DNA of 27,080 nucleotides from a virus (IMGVR_UViG_3300000117_000187:1-27080); one strand, 5' to 3'; positions 1-7,877 are shown, numbered from the stretch's first letter. The notes: generated by a model not told the origin, from the sequence alone. A program made the numbers and translations.

Positions 1-442
1 GGTCGGAATTCATAATATCCTCTCCATATGCATTTTCCCAAGCATCAATAATGTCCTTTGCATTATACTTTTTAGCTTCACTCACTTGTTGGCTATTTAA
101 TCCACCTATAAATTTTTTGAAGTTTGACATCTTCTTTTTCTTTTTTTTATATTCTTTTTTAGCATCTCCTTTACCAGCAGGTACATCTCCAGATCCAAGT
201 AAACCGTCAGCTGGTAATTCAATTGGTCCCATACCGTTAATTTGACCTACCTGAATATTTTCAGGTACTGTTTCTGGTAACCCTTCGTGTTTAGTTGCTG
301 CGAATTTCTTAAGTTGTACAAGAGTCATAGAATCTGCAAGATCTTTAACCTCTTGACTAGCTTCTTTAGAATCAAGTTCACCCTTCTTATAAGCGTAAGC
401 CATTCCCATTAATCTTTGTTGTACTTTACTAAGAGCAGGCAT
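1..442 (-). CDS. DUF3008-like protein fused to a capsid-targeting-like segment (3'-truncated)
   Basis: The gene starts at ATG 442 and runs off the window, so 147 codons are visible and the C-terminus is missing. Residues 1-62 (MPALSKVQQRLMGMAYAYKK, then KFAATKHEGLPE) match what I know of the DUF3008 family, a small protein of phages and bacteria with no established function. A low-complexity region with a poly-lysine tract (about residues 94-104) follows. A new segment then begins with Met105, MSNFKKFIGG, followed by VSEA at 120-123 and an acidic helix. That segment resembles a T4 capsid-targeting peptide followed by a gp21-type cleavage site, here internal rather than N-terminal. ATG 130, which encodes Met105, sits behind a purine-rich AAGAAAAAGAAG and could be an internal start. 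The gene begins 1 base past the stop of the 698-residue gene. Reading frame is sure, family likely, function unknown. Confidence 0.8.
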   Translation of the reverse strand, partial: MPALSKVQQRLMGMAYAYKKGELDSKEASQEVKDLADSMTLVQLKKFAATKHEGLPETVPENIQVGQINGMGPIELPADGLLGSGDVPAGKGDAKKEYKKKKKKMSNFKKFIGGLNSQQVSEAKKYNAKDIIDAWENAYGEDIMNSD

Positions 443-443
443 T

Positions 444-2540
444 TTACCAAACGTAATCCATTTTTTCAACCTTTGCTATTCTATCTTTAAGTGATTTAGC
501 CTCTTGTTTGATTCTTTCTTCATAATAATGAGAACTTGTTAAACCAGACTGTGCTTCATTAGAATAACGTACATAATCTTCGAAGTCACTTAAAATATTA
601 GACATATGATTAGAAGCATCTCTCATTTTAACACCTCTGCCCCTAGGATCTCTACCAATAATAGGAGAACCATTTTCTATCTCATTTTTAGCTATACCTT
701 GCTTAATTTGCTCAGCCATTGTATCAATTGCATCTTTAACCATTTGATCTAATGGAAGTTTTGATGCCTTATCAGCTAAAATTCCTTTATATCGGCTTAT
801 ATTTTCTTTTTTAAAGTCCCTATCTGATTTAAAAGCAATTGCACCTTTCTTGGCAGCTGCCCTATCAGCCATCTTTCCAGCAGTTGAATACTTATCTCTA
901 AGTACTGAGATATCTAAAACAATCGCTCTATCTGCAACCTCTGAAATTCTCTTAGGATTATAAAGGCCTGTTGAATCCCAACCTTTATATTTTTTACTAA
1001 TGCCTACGCTATCAACTGGTTCGCTAGACGCTAAAGTTCTTCCTCGACCACTCGAAGTACGCCCCCATGCCATACCTTGGAAATTATTGCCTTTAACAAT
1101 AGACAATATACCAGCTGGGATAGTTTTTTGCCCTTCGTAATCTGCGTAAGGGTTTTCTTTTTGTTGATCTACTATATAGAATATAACATAGCGATTATCT
1201 TTATCTTTTCTAGTTATTGCATGTGCCTCAGCTGCACCCATATCGATTAGATCTTCGTCCTCTACTTTATCTAAAGCAACATTTGCCATATTATAAAATG
1301 CGCTAGGTAGTTCCTTTAAGCCCCTAGAAGACCAGTTACTAGAAATTTTAGTATTAAAAAGTTGAGCTAATTTGGCTGACTTAAAAGCCTCGTTAACATC
1401 TTCTCCTACTTCGATAGAATTTGATTCAACTGGCTCAAACATTCTTTGTGCTGATTTAAATTCTTCTCTATGAAAATGTCTTAAGTAAGTTCTAACCGCA
1501 TCGTCTACTAAACCATCATAATTAGTTTTATATTCAGGCCATTCTTCCCAATATCTATCAACTGCGCTTTCAGCTGCATCTCTTAATTTTTTATCAAACG
1601 GAGATGGCATATTTTTAGGCTTTCTAATCATATGGTGAATTACTTCACTCATAGCATAGTTATCAGAAGACCCCCATTCATTAACTGCCTCTTCATTTAG
1701 AGAAGCAATAAACTCTCCGAACGATTCTAATGTCGGTTGCGGTTTTGTGCTATCTTCGGTTTCTTTTATGACATTTTCATTTATTATTTCAGACTCTAAA
1801 ACCTGAAGTCCCAATTCTCTACCGTCTTTGGTTTTAGCAATTGCGTATTTCCACTCTTTTTCTTTTTCATCCCAAAGATATACATACTCTGCTCCATCAT
1901 TTGCTACATCTTGTAAATAATCGTATAAGTCTTCTAAACTTCTTTTTTGAATCATATTATAAGTTTTCTCACCTCTGTCTCTACCATAAAATACAGTTTG
2001 ACCGTCTATTGGAGAATTAAAATGATGGCCTTTACCGCCTTCAATACCAGGCTCTAAATATGAAATACCGTTCTTTCCAAGCTTTAATAGCTCTTTCATC
2101 TTTTTAGTATCAGAAAAATGGTCTTTTGCTATTTGACCTACGCCTTCTGGATAACCATCGCTATGGACATATGTAGATTGAATAACTCCTCTTCTATCAA
2201 TTATGCCAATTTGTGAACGTGTTGACTCTAAAATAAAACTTTCATTTTCATTTATTGCAAAAGTTTTAAGAACTCTTTTACCGAATCTTGATAATGTAAC
2301 ACCTTCTTCAGATACATTAAAGTACTTTGCGTTTCTAGTCATCCATCTTTTAGAGTCATTACTAAATTCAGACAAGATAGTATTAAATTCCTCTTGTGTT
2401 AATTTGCCATCGGCAAGAGCTTCTATCATTTTGTTTCTAACAGATGCGGTTAAACCCGCTGTAATAGAAGGATGATTTTCAGTGTATTGTCTTTTTAAGA
2501 CTATACCTTTCTTTTCGTTTAGGAAATCTTCGAATTTCAT
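444..2540 (-). CDS. Multidomain 698-residue protein, likely internal virion protein
   Basis: I do not know its function. The N-terminus MKFEDFLNEKKG resembles T4 capsid-targeting peptides, and LNE at 7-9 fits the [LI]xE site of the gp21 prohead protease. Residues about 108-192 (HSDGYPEGVG at 127-136, YGRDRGE at 185-191) match a domain I recognise from many phage and bacterial hypothetical proteins. A second targeting-like peptide, ESFGEFIASLNEEAVNE, lies at 272-288 between domains. VNEA at 382-385 precedes a third region (383-590) containing FKSAKL, a beta-strand-rich core and a helical basic segment. The C-terminus (590-698) is helical and charged, ending MDYVW. ATG 2540 is preceded, 18 bases upstream, by the 14-base element also found before the gene at 6319. 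It probably sits in the head with its neighbours (inference); an ADP-ribosyltransferase-like role, as in T4 Alt, is not supported by any motif I could find. Confidence 0.85.
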   Translation of the reverse strand: MKFEDFLNEKKGIVLKRQYTENHPSITAGLTASVRNKMIEALADGKLTQEEFNTILSEFSNDSKRWMTRNAKYFNVSEEGVTLSRFGKRVLKTFAINENESFILESTRSQIGIIDRRGVIQSTYVHSDGYPEGVGQIAKDHFSDTKKMKELLKLGKNGISYLEPGIEGGKGHHFNSPIDGQTVFYGRDRGEKTYNMIQKRSLEDLYDYLQDVANDGAEYVYLWDEKEKEWKYAIAKTKDGRELGLQVLESEIINENVIKETEDSTKPQPTLESFGEFIASLNEEAVNEWGSSDNYAMSEVIHHMIRKPKNMPSPFDKKLRDAAESAVDRYWEEWPEYKTNYDGLVDDAVRTYLRHFHREEFKSAQRMFEPVESNSIEVGEDVNEAFKSAKLAQLFNTKISSNWSSRGLKELPSAFYNMANVALDKVEDEDLIDMGAAEAHAITRKDKDNRYVIFYIVDQQKENPYADYEGQKTIPAGILSIVKGNNFQGMAWGRTSSGRGRTLASSEPVDSVGISKKYKGWDSTGLYNPKRISEVADRAIVLDISVLRDKYSTAGKMADRAAAKKGAIAFKSDRDFKKENISRYKGILADKASKLPLDQMVKDAIDTMAEQIKQGIAKNEIENGSPIIGRDPRGRGVKMRDASNHMSNILSDFEDYVRYSNEAQSGLTSSHYYEERIKQEAKSLKDRIAKVEKMDYVW

Positions 2541-2558
2541 GTTTATGTGGTTTATTTT

Positions 2559-2572
2559 CTTTTTCTATATAT
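2559..2572 (-). promoter_or_regulatory. 14-base element ATATATAGAAAAAG upstream of the 698-residue gene
   Basis: On the minus strand ATATATAGAAAAAG ends exactly 18 bases before ATG 2540. The same 14 bases occur 18 bases before ATG 6319. It overlaps the end of the preceding gene's TAA stop. The AT-rich first half could be a phage late -10 type promoter (T4 late consensus is TATAAATA, so not identical), and the purine run could aid ribosome binding. Which of the two it is cannot be told from sequence. Confidence 0.45.
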
Positions 2573-4413
2573 TAAGATTTTAAAAATTGGCTAAACGTCA
2601 TTAAATCAGAAACTGACTCTACAGTTGACATTGATTGTTCTAGCGTATTTTTAAGTACAGGATACATTGAATGTATCTCTTTAGGTGTTAGCTTTTTAAA
2701 TAATTTTTCATCATCATCTAACATTGCGTTTCTAACTTGAGTAGCTGATATATTCTTGCCAGTTCTTGGAATTTCAAATAATCCAAAGTCTTCTCTGACC
2801 CCTAAATCATCCCTATATTCTTGTTTATCTACTTGATATCCATAAACCTTCATTCTATCTGAGCCAGTTCCCCAAAGAACCGGTTCATATTTAGGTCTCA
2901 TCATATTAAACATTTTATCTATTGCTGCTGTTGGAACAACAAATACTTCTTGAATAGGATATTTTTTCTTTAAGTTTTGTAGCATCTCAATTTGAAGTTC
3001 TTCAGAGTAAGGTCTTTTAAATGCATCTTCTTTCTTTTTATTCTTAGACTTAACTAGGAATATGACAATAGGATGACCATTTTGCTTATGTATAGTTTCT
3101 ATAACTTTAGCATGACCTAACGTGAAAGGCTGAAATCTACCAACAAACATATTGACCGGCATTTTACCTTGATTTGGATATTCAACGTTTAACGCTTCTG
3201 TTATAGGGCTAATTTGAGTATTTAACTTTTCTTGCTTTAAATATGTATTAAATGTCATAATCTCTGATTCATTCTTTTTTGCGAAAACAGTAGCTTCTAT
3301 TCTTTTAACAATAGAATTCATCTGTAACATTAGATCTTGATTAATAATCTTAGTTTCCTTTATTCTCTTTTTTCTAAATGAGCCTAACATAATCTTATAC
3401 AATTCGGATAAATCTTTATTTTGTATAATTTTTATTGTATTTTCGTTTTTAATAAAATCTCTATTTAGTTCAAACCCAGGTTTACTAGAAAAACTAGCAG
3501 AATCAAATTCTGCACCGACATATTTTACTGCGTTCTTGTTAATATATTTATTAAATATTTCAGAAATCAATTCAATATATCTTAAATCAGTTTCTTCTTC
3601 AACTAACTCTATTTTATCTAAGTTAACTTGAGTTAAATACTCAACAAGATCTAATATAGCAATTTGATACATGTCAGAAGACTCTCTATTGGTTTCTTCT
3701 ACTTTATCAAATCGGCCTAACTTAAAGTTTTTAATATTCTTCTTATCAATAAATGACAATATAAGAGAGTCTATGTCCCCGTCAAGACTTTCATTTAAAG
3801 CTGACTTATTCAACATATTGTTAAATATAGTATAAACCTTTCTAGTAAATGAATTTGATTTAAATGCGTTTTCAAACGCTTGATCATTCATTTCTAATAA
3901 TTCAACAAGCTGATCTTTTTGATTAGAGTCTAAAACTCCATCAAATATAATAGGCGGAGATTGAACTTCAAGTATATTTGCCCATTTTTCTAATATCTTA
4001 GGATCTCTAATAACTTTCTTGATTTGAGACTGATCAGCTGGATTTAAAACCTGAATGTGTGTAAGGATAAGATTATTTTTAGGAAGTAAATCATATTTAA
4101 TGTCTATAGTCTTAACATCGGTCATATAATCAAACCCAAACTTCCAGTTCGTAGGCATATCTTTCCTAGATTCATTAGAAATAGATTTAAAATAATCAAT
4201 TGCATTCTCATAATATTTTACAATTGTTCTATCTACCTTATTCATTGGCGTTTTAGAACCACTCTTATAATAGTCGTATTCTTTATCTGTTTTTCTAACA
4301 TGAAAAGAAGATGCTTGAATCTTTTCAGTAACCAAACACCTTTGTTTTAATAAAGACGTAAACTCGTTTCTATTAGTCGAGTTAAAGTAAGTTCTTAGAT
4401 CTTGTAATGCCAT
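2572..4413 (-). CDS. Ligase-like domain fused to NMNAT-type nucleotidyltransferase
   Basis: The C-terminal domain (about 420-600) is an adenylyl/cytidylyltransferase of the NMNAT/NadM type. GRFQPFTLGH at 425-434 is the GRFxPxHxGH signature with Thr for the first His, and ISATQVR at 555-561 is the ISxTxxR motif. This fold transfers a nucleotide from NTP, typically making NAD from NMN. The N-terminal half looks like a degenerate nucleotidyltransferase of the ligase fold: EKIQASSF at 30-37 in place of KxDG, then YKSGSK (49-54), KFGFDYM (91-97) and LILTHI (115-120). Between the domains lies MTFNTYLKQE (386-395) followed by ITEA (404-407), a capsid-targeting-like peptide plus gp21-like site. A sister copy, MTFSQFLKS, is the extreme C-terminus (605-613). 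The start overlaps the upstream stop as TAATG. NMNAT fold is confident; ligase relation, substrate and packaging are inferred. Confidence 0.8.
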   Translation of the reverse strand: MALQDLRTYFNSTNRNEFTSLLKQRCLVTEKIQASSFHVRKTDKEYDYYKSGSKTPMNKVDRTIVKYYENAIDYFKSISNESRKDMPTNWKFGFDYMTDVKTIDIKYDLLPKNNLILTHIQVLNPADQSQIKKVIRDPKILEKWANILEVQSPPIIFDGVLDSNQKDQLVELLEMNDQAFENAFKSNSFTRKVYTIFNNMLNKSALNESLDGDIDSLILSFIDKKNIKNFKLGRFDKVEETNRESSDMYQIAILDLVEYLTQVNLDKIELVEEETDLRYIELISEIFNKYINKNAVKYVGAEFDSASFSSKPGFELNRDFIKNENTIKIIQNKDLSELYKIMLGSFRKKRIKETKIINQDLMLQMNSIVKRIEATVFAKKNESEIMTFNTYLKQEKLNTQISPITEALNVEYPNQGKMPVNMFVGRFQPFTLGHAKVIETIHKQNGHPIVIFLVKSKNKKKEDAFKRPYSEELQIEMLQNLKKKYPIQEVFVVPTAAIDKMFNMMRPKYEPVLWGTGSDRMKVYGYQVDKQEYRDDLGVREDFGLFEIPRTGKNISATQVRNAMLDDDEKLFKKLTPKEIHSMYPVLKNTLEQSMSTVESVSDLMTFSQFLKS

Positions 4414-5690
4414 TATCTACCGTATTTTATTATCCCCATTAATTGATTAATTGCAGCAAAAGTACCTGTTAATTTCATAGTCTTTCCTTTATACACAAAA
4501 ACTATTCCTTCAGTTGGTATGATAGATTCTACTCCTCCGATTCTTTCTAATCTTTCTAACTCTTTCATTACTTTTTCAATTTGAGCAACGCTTCCGTCTT
4601 TTTTGATCTTTTCAGACTCTAATCTAATTTGATTATGTAGTCTTTGCATTTCTTTGTCTGGATTTGCTGCTACAAAATTAGAAGCGTTCTTAAGAATTAT
4701 AGATCCTAGTTCTAAGAATAAATCTTCAAACGGTCTAATGTTTTCTTTATATTTCTTTTTAACATCTTCTTTGTCAAATTTCTTAACAGAAGCCGCTTCA
4801 TCTTTTCCTATCTCTTTTGCAAGGCTTCTCATATTTAAAGACTTTTTATCTCCATAAGCCCATCTTAATAGTAAACCTTCTTTATAGTCTTGTTGTAAAT
4901 CTGGAAAATTTGCATCTATTGTTTCTCTCCACCACATTTCGTGATATCTAGAAACTTCGTCGCCATCTGTTAAGCTATAACGGTCTCTTAATTTTTCAAT
5001 CTGCTTTATAAATTTAGCTTGATTTTTATCAAAATTAATATCTTTACCTAGTTTTAAAACCTGAGGGGGAATTATTGTAAATGTTTTTTGAACATCCGCA
5101 TCTACTTCTTTTAAAGCTTTAACTAATTCCCCTGCTATTTTTCTACTACCTGTAATATTACCATTTCCATCAGTTTCTTGAATATCATGGAATTGAAGGA
5201 CATCTCTTTCATAATATATTACGTTCGGGTTTTTAGAATAGATTAATTCTATATTTATAAAGTCTTTACCGTCGTTAAATACGGATTGATCTTTTATTTT
5301 TGGTAAGGCATCTGCTAAATCAGTTGCTGCAAAAATATATGTTTCTTCTACTAATTTAGAAGCATGACCTGTAAACATATCAATAATTCCTTGTAAATCT
5401 ACAGGGCTAATCAATTGACCTTTATTTCTAGAAAACATTGTCACTCCATCCTTTACAGTTGCAAGAAGATTTTGACCATCTGTTTTTTCAGTGGCTACCT
5501 CTTCGAAGTTTAACTCTCCTTGAAGGCCTGATGTTACTATCTTTTTAAAATCTGCAAATGTTAAATCTTTTTCATCAAAGGGATGAGACATGTGACCAGC
5601 TGCACCACCCTCCATAACAAGAGAATAGCCTATTTCAATAGGCTTACTTTTCTCTAATAAGAATTTTTTATATGATGCTATTTGTTTCAT
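4413..5690 (-). CDS. KxDG ligase-fold nucleotidyltransferase (RNA-ligase-like)
   Basis: The protein carries the ordered motifs of the covalent nucleotidyltransferase superfamily (ATP RNA/DNA ligases and capping enzymes). Motif I is EKTDGQN with K69 as the presumed AMP-accepting lysine, Ia is SRNKG (87-91), III is NIELIY with E148, IIIa is LQFHDI (165-170), IV is TEGIVF (393-398) and V is KTMKLTG (403-409). About 220 helical residues, including an EGLLLR that could compete as motif IV (271-276), separate IIIa from IV; this is longer than in compact ligases. The first 14 residues, MKQIASYKKFLLEK, resemble a capsid-targeting peptide with LLE at 11-13 as a gp21-like site, followed by a Gly-rich MEGGAAGHMSHP. 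Both ends are TAATG junctions with neighbours, so it is co-translated with the NMNAT fusion downstream. Nick sealing of RNA, as in tRNA repair, is plausible but the substrate is unknown. Confidence 0.75.
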   Translation of the reverse strand: MKQIASYKKFLLEKSKPIEIGYSLVMEGGAAGHMSHPFDEKDLTFADFKKIVTSGLQGELNFEEVATEKTDGQNLLATVKDGVTMFSRNKGQLISPVDLQGIIDMFTGHASKLVEETYIFAATDLADALPKIKDQSVFNDGKDFINIELIYSKNPNVIYYERDVLQFHDIQETDGNGNITGSRKIAGELVKALKEVDADVQKTFTIIPPQVLKLGKDINFDKNQAKFIKQIEKLRDRYSLTDGDEVSRYHEMWWRETIDANFPDLQQDYKEGLLLRWAYGDKKSLNMRSLAKEIGKDEAASVKKFDKEDVKKKYKENIRPFEDLFLELGSIILKNASNFVAANPDKEMQRLHNQIRLESEKIKKDGSVAQIEKVMKELERLERIGGVESIIPTEGIVFVYKGKTMKLTGTFAAINQLMGIIKYGR

Positions 5691-6319
5691 TATCCTAATG
5701 AGCTTTGTAGCATACCTACAGCTTCACCAAAGTCTCCATCTACTTTACCAATTATACCGTCTATGACTTCACCCGCTTTGGCTTCATCATATTCGTCGCC
5801 AAACGCATTTTTTAAAACGGTTTCAGCATATTCTCTAAACTCTTCTTCAGAATTTACTTCCGCTTCATTTACGTCAACAGACTCGCCTAGTCCAGTGGTT
5901 AACATACCGATTGCAGCGCCATAATCTCCATCGACTTTGCTTAAAATACCGTCTACTGTTTCCTGTGCTTTGGCTTCATCAAAATTATCTCCAAATGCTT
6001 TTTGTAAAACTGAAAAGGCATATTCTTTAAACTCTTCATCTGAAGTGACTTCAGCCTCATTTACAGAATATACATCCTTTAGTTTATTAATTATATAATC
6101 GATGTCTTCATTTACTTCTGTACCTTTTAATTTATCAAAGAATGAAATTCTTTGCTCCTCATCGAGTTCATTTAGGTCAGTGACACCGTATTCTGCAAGA
6201 AGAGATTTAAATGTTTCAGCGCTAGAAGATCTTTTAGCGTCTTGTGCCTGTTCTAGTTCAAGTTGAACTTGTTGTTTTCTAGCAGCAGCGAAGCTGTTAA
6301 AGTCTTGTAATTTATCCAT
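5690..6319 (-). CDS. Acidic repeat protein, candidate prohead core or internal head protein
   Basis: Function is not established. The N-terminus MDKLQDFNSFAAARKQQ is amphipathic and resembles a capsid-targeting or scaffold leader. Residues 35-75 form a helical acidic module (FKSLLAEYGV). Two tandem 60-64 residue repeats follow, at 86-149 and 150-209. Each opens with VNEAEV, continues EEFxEYAxxVLxxAFGD, DEAKA and KVDGD, and closes with a GML hydrophobic turn. The VNE/A at each repeat start fits the (I/L/V)xE type of site cut by T4 gp21 protease, so the protein may be cut into repeat-sized pieces during head maturation (inference). It is highly acidic, as T4 core proteins often are. The start is ATG 6319, behind an A-rich leader carrying the shared 14-base element. 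The stop overlaps the next start as TAATG. Confidence 0.75.
   Translation of the reverse strand: MDKLQDFNSFAAARKQQVQLELEQAQDAKRSSSAETFKSLLAEYGVTDLNELDEEQRISFFDKLKGTEVNEDIDYIINKLKDVYSVNEAEVTSDEEFKEYAFSVLQKAFGDNFDEAKAQETVDGILSKVDGDYGAAIGMLTTGLGESVDVNEAEVNSEEEFREYAETVLKNAFGDEYDEAKAGEVIDGIIGKVDGDFGEAVGMLQSSLG
5693..6064 (-). repeat. Two tandem about 64-residue protein repeats
   Basis: Within the acidic protein, residues 86-149 and 150-209 align along almost their whole length (VNEAEV, FGD, DEAKA, DGI, KVDGD, GML). The period is 64 residues, or 192 bases. The DNA copies have diverged, so this is an old duplication kept at protein level rather than a recent one. Confidence 0.85.
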
Positions 6320-6337
6320 AATATTGTAAATTTTTTG

Positions 6338-6351
6338 CTTTTTCTATATAT
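6338..6351 (-). promoter_or_regulatory. 14-base element ATATATAGAAAAAG upstream of the acidic repeat gene
   Basis: This is identical to the element at 2559-2572, and its last base is again separated from the start codon (6319) by 18 bases. Here it overlaps the end of uvsW, including its TAG stop at 6344-6346. It may be a promoter for the head-protein cluster or a translation enhancer; I cannot decide from sequence. Confidence 0.45.
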
Positions 6352-7852
6352 CTCCTTCAAATTGAACCTTTTTCACACTATAACTAAACTTTTGTTCCTT
6401 ATAAATACTTTGTCTAGCTCTAGCATGTCTCATTAGGTAATTAAACCATTCTTCAGATGATAGATCATCAACAAAATCTACAATAATAACTTCGTCCTTT
6501 GACTTGTGTTGTCTAAGTCCTCGACCTATTGATTGTCTAATTATCACCTCTGATTTAAAGGATTCGGTAAAGAAGATATTGTGTATTTTCTTGATAGAAA
6601 TTCCGGTTGAAAAAGTACCATATGATGCTACAATAACTACTTCCTCTCCATCCTCCATCTTTTTCTTGTATTCTTCTCTTATATCTTTATCAGTACCGCC
6701 GTCTACATAATAAACAACTTTATCGCTATCTTGTCTAAGCTTTTCATAAATCTTTTTGCCATGTTCTATGCGATGAAATAAAACAAGGGAGTTTCTAGGA
6801 ATTTTGGAAATAACGTTTGTGATAAAGTTTAGTCTACCGGGGGAATTTATTACGTAGTTTTGTTCAAACTTAAATACATCCTTACTTTCGTATTTATTCA
6901 TAGCCATTTCCATGAAAGCTTGTTTTGTAGAATCAGGTGCATAATCCATCTCAATGACTTTAACCTTACATCCTGCAATGTGACCTTGTTTCTGTAAGAA
7001 GTTAGCGCTAACTTCTGTAATAACCGGGCCTGTGTAAGCCATTAACGTTAGCCTATCTAACTTGCCTCTTTTAGGAATAGTTCCTGACAAACCAAAACGA
7101 TATTTAGCTGATATACATTTTTGTAAGATAGTCTTAATAGAGTTAGACTTAGCTTTGTGTGTCTCGTCAATAACAACAGCATCAAACTGTTCAAAATACT
7201 CTTTATTTTTTTTAACAAGTGACTGATATGTTCCTATGACTACATTTCTACCTGATCTTATTTTTTGACCAGAATATATTTGTTGTATCTTAACGTTAAC
7301 TTGATTTCTATAGTTATAATCCATAAAGTCTTCACTTGCTTGAACTACGAGAGAAACGTTAGGCACTATAAATAAAATCTTATTTGCTTTTTTCTTTTCA
7401 AGCATATAAGCAACTACTAAAAAACTAATAAGCGTCTTACCTGCAGATGTCGCAAGCTCAGCTAAACATCTTCTAAATTTAAGGATATTATATGCCGCTT
7501 CTATTTGATAGTCTCTTGGCGTAATATCAGATTTTTCAAAGAAATCTAATGCCCATTTTTCAAATTCATCAACGTCGACACTTTTATCAAAAAGTTCTGT
7601 AACGCCATTAAGTTTAAGATCATATGAATATTCTTTACACATATCCATGATCTCTTTCCAAAGGCCAGATGGGATCCATTTGTCATCTTTAATATATGAC
7701 ACGTAACCATCCCATATGCCCTTCTTAACTAAAGGATTAAATCTCCACGATTCGATCCTTTTAGTAAGCGATATGTTCAGTTGCTCGATTTCTAATTCAG
7801 TAGCTGAATCTACTCTGAGAAACTGATTATTTTCTGTTAAACTGAGCTCCAT
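6344..7852 (-). CDS. uvsW: UvsW-type DNA/RNA helicase (superfamily 2)
   Basis: The protein is a superfamily 2 helicase matching T4 UvsW in length (502 residues here, about 500 in T4) and layout. A small N-terminal DNA-binding domain of about 105 residues comes first. Then come the Q-motif region TPRDYQ (111-116), Walker A ATSAGKT (134-140), DETH box (229-232), motif III LSGT (255-258) and motif VI QSIGRGLR (440-447). T4 UvsW unwinds R-loops, reverses stalled forks and drives branch migration, shutting off origin-dependent initiation and favouring recombination-dependent replication. It lies directly after the UvsY-like gene, as uvsY and uvsW are neighbours in T4, which supports both calls. 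ATG 7852 begins MELSL; another ATG at 7856 is out of frame. No Shine-Dalgarno sequence is visible in the A-rich leader. The TAG stop is embedded in the 14-base element for the next gene. Confidence 0.93.
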   Translation of the reverse strand: MELSLTENNQFLRVDSATELEIEQLNISLTKRIESWRFNPLVKKGIWDGYVSYIKDDKWIPSGLWKEIMDMCKEYSYDLKLNGVTELFDKSVDVDEFEKWALDFFEKSDITPRDYQIEAAYNILKFRRCLAELATSAGKTLISFLVVAYMLEKKKANKILFIVPNVSLVVQASEDFMDYNYRNQVNVKIQQIYSGQKIRSGRNVVIGTYQSLVKKNKEYFEQFDAVVIDETHKAKSNSIKTILQKCISAKYRFGLSGTIPKRGKLDRLTLMAYTGPVITEVSANFLQKQGHIAGCKVKVIEMDYAPDSTKQAFMEMAMNKYESKDVFKFEQNYVINSPGRLNFITNVISKIPRNSLVLFHRIEHGKKIYEKLRQDSDKVVYYVDGGTDKDIREEYKKKMEDGEEVVIVASYGTFSTGISIKKIHNIFFTESFKSEVIIRQSIGRGLRQHKSKDEVIIVDFVDDLSSEEWFNYLMRHARARQSIYKEQKFSYSVKKVQFEGDI

Positions 7853-7877
7853 TCATGGCACAGTTTTTTTATTTACC

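Noticed and set aside
95-160. A-rich run in the poly-Lys linker as a programmed frameshift site
   Set aside because: The zero frame stays open and coding-like on both sides, and there is no structure or alternative frame of evident interest.
444-2540. ADP-ribosyltransferase activity for the 698-residue protein, by analogy with packaged T4 Alt
   Set aside because: No R-S-E or equivalent NAD-binding motif set could be found.
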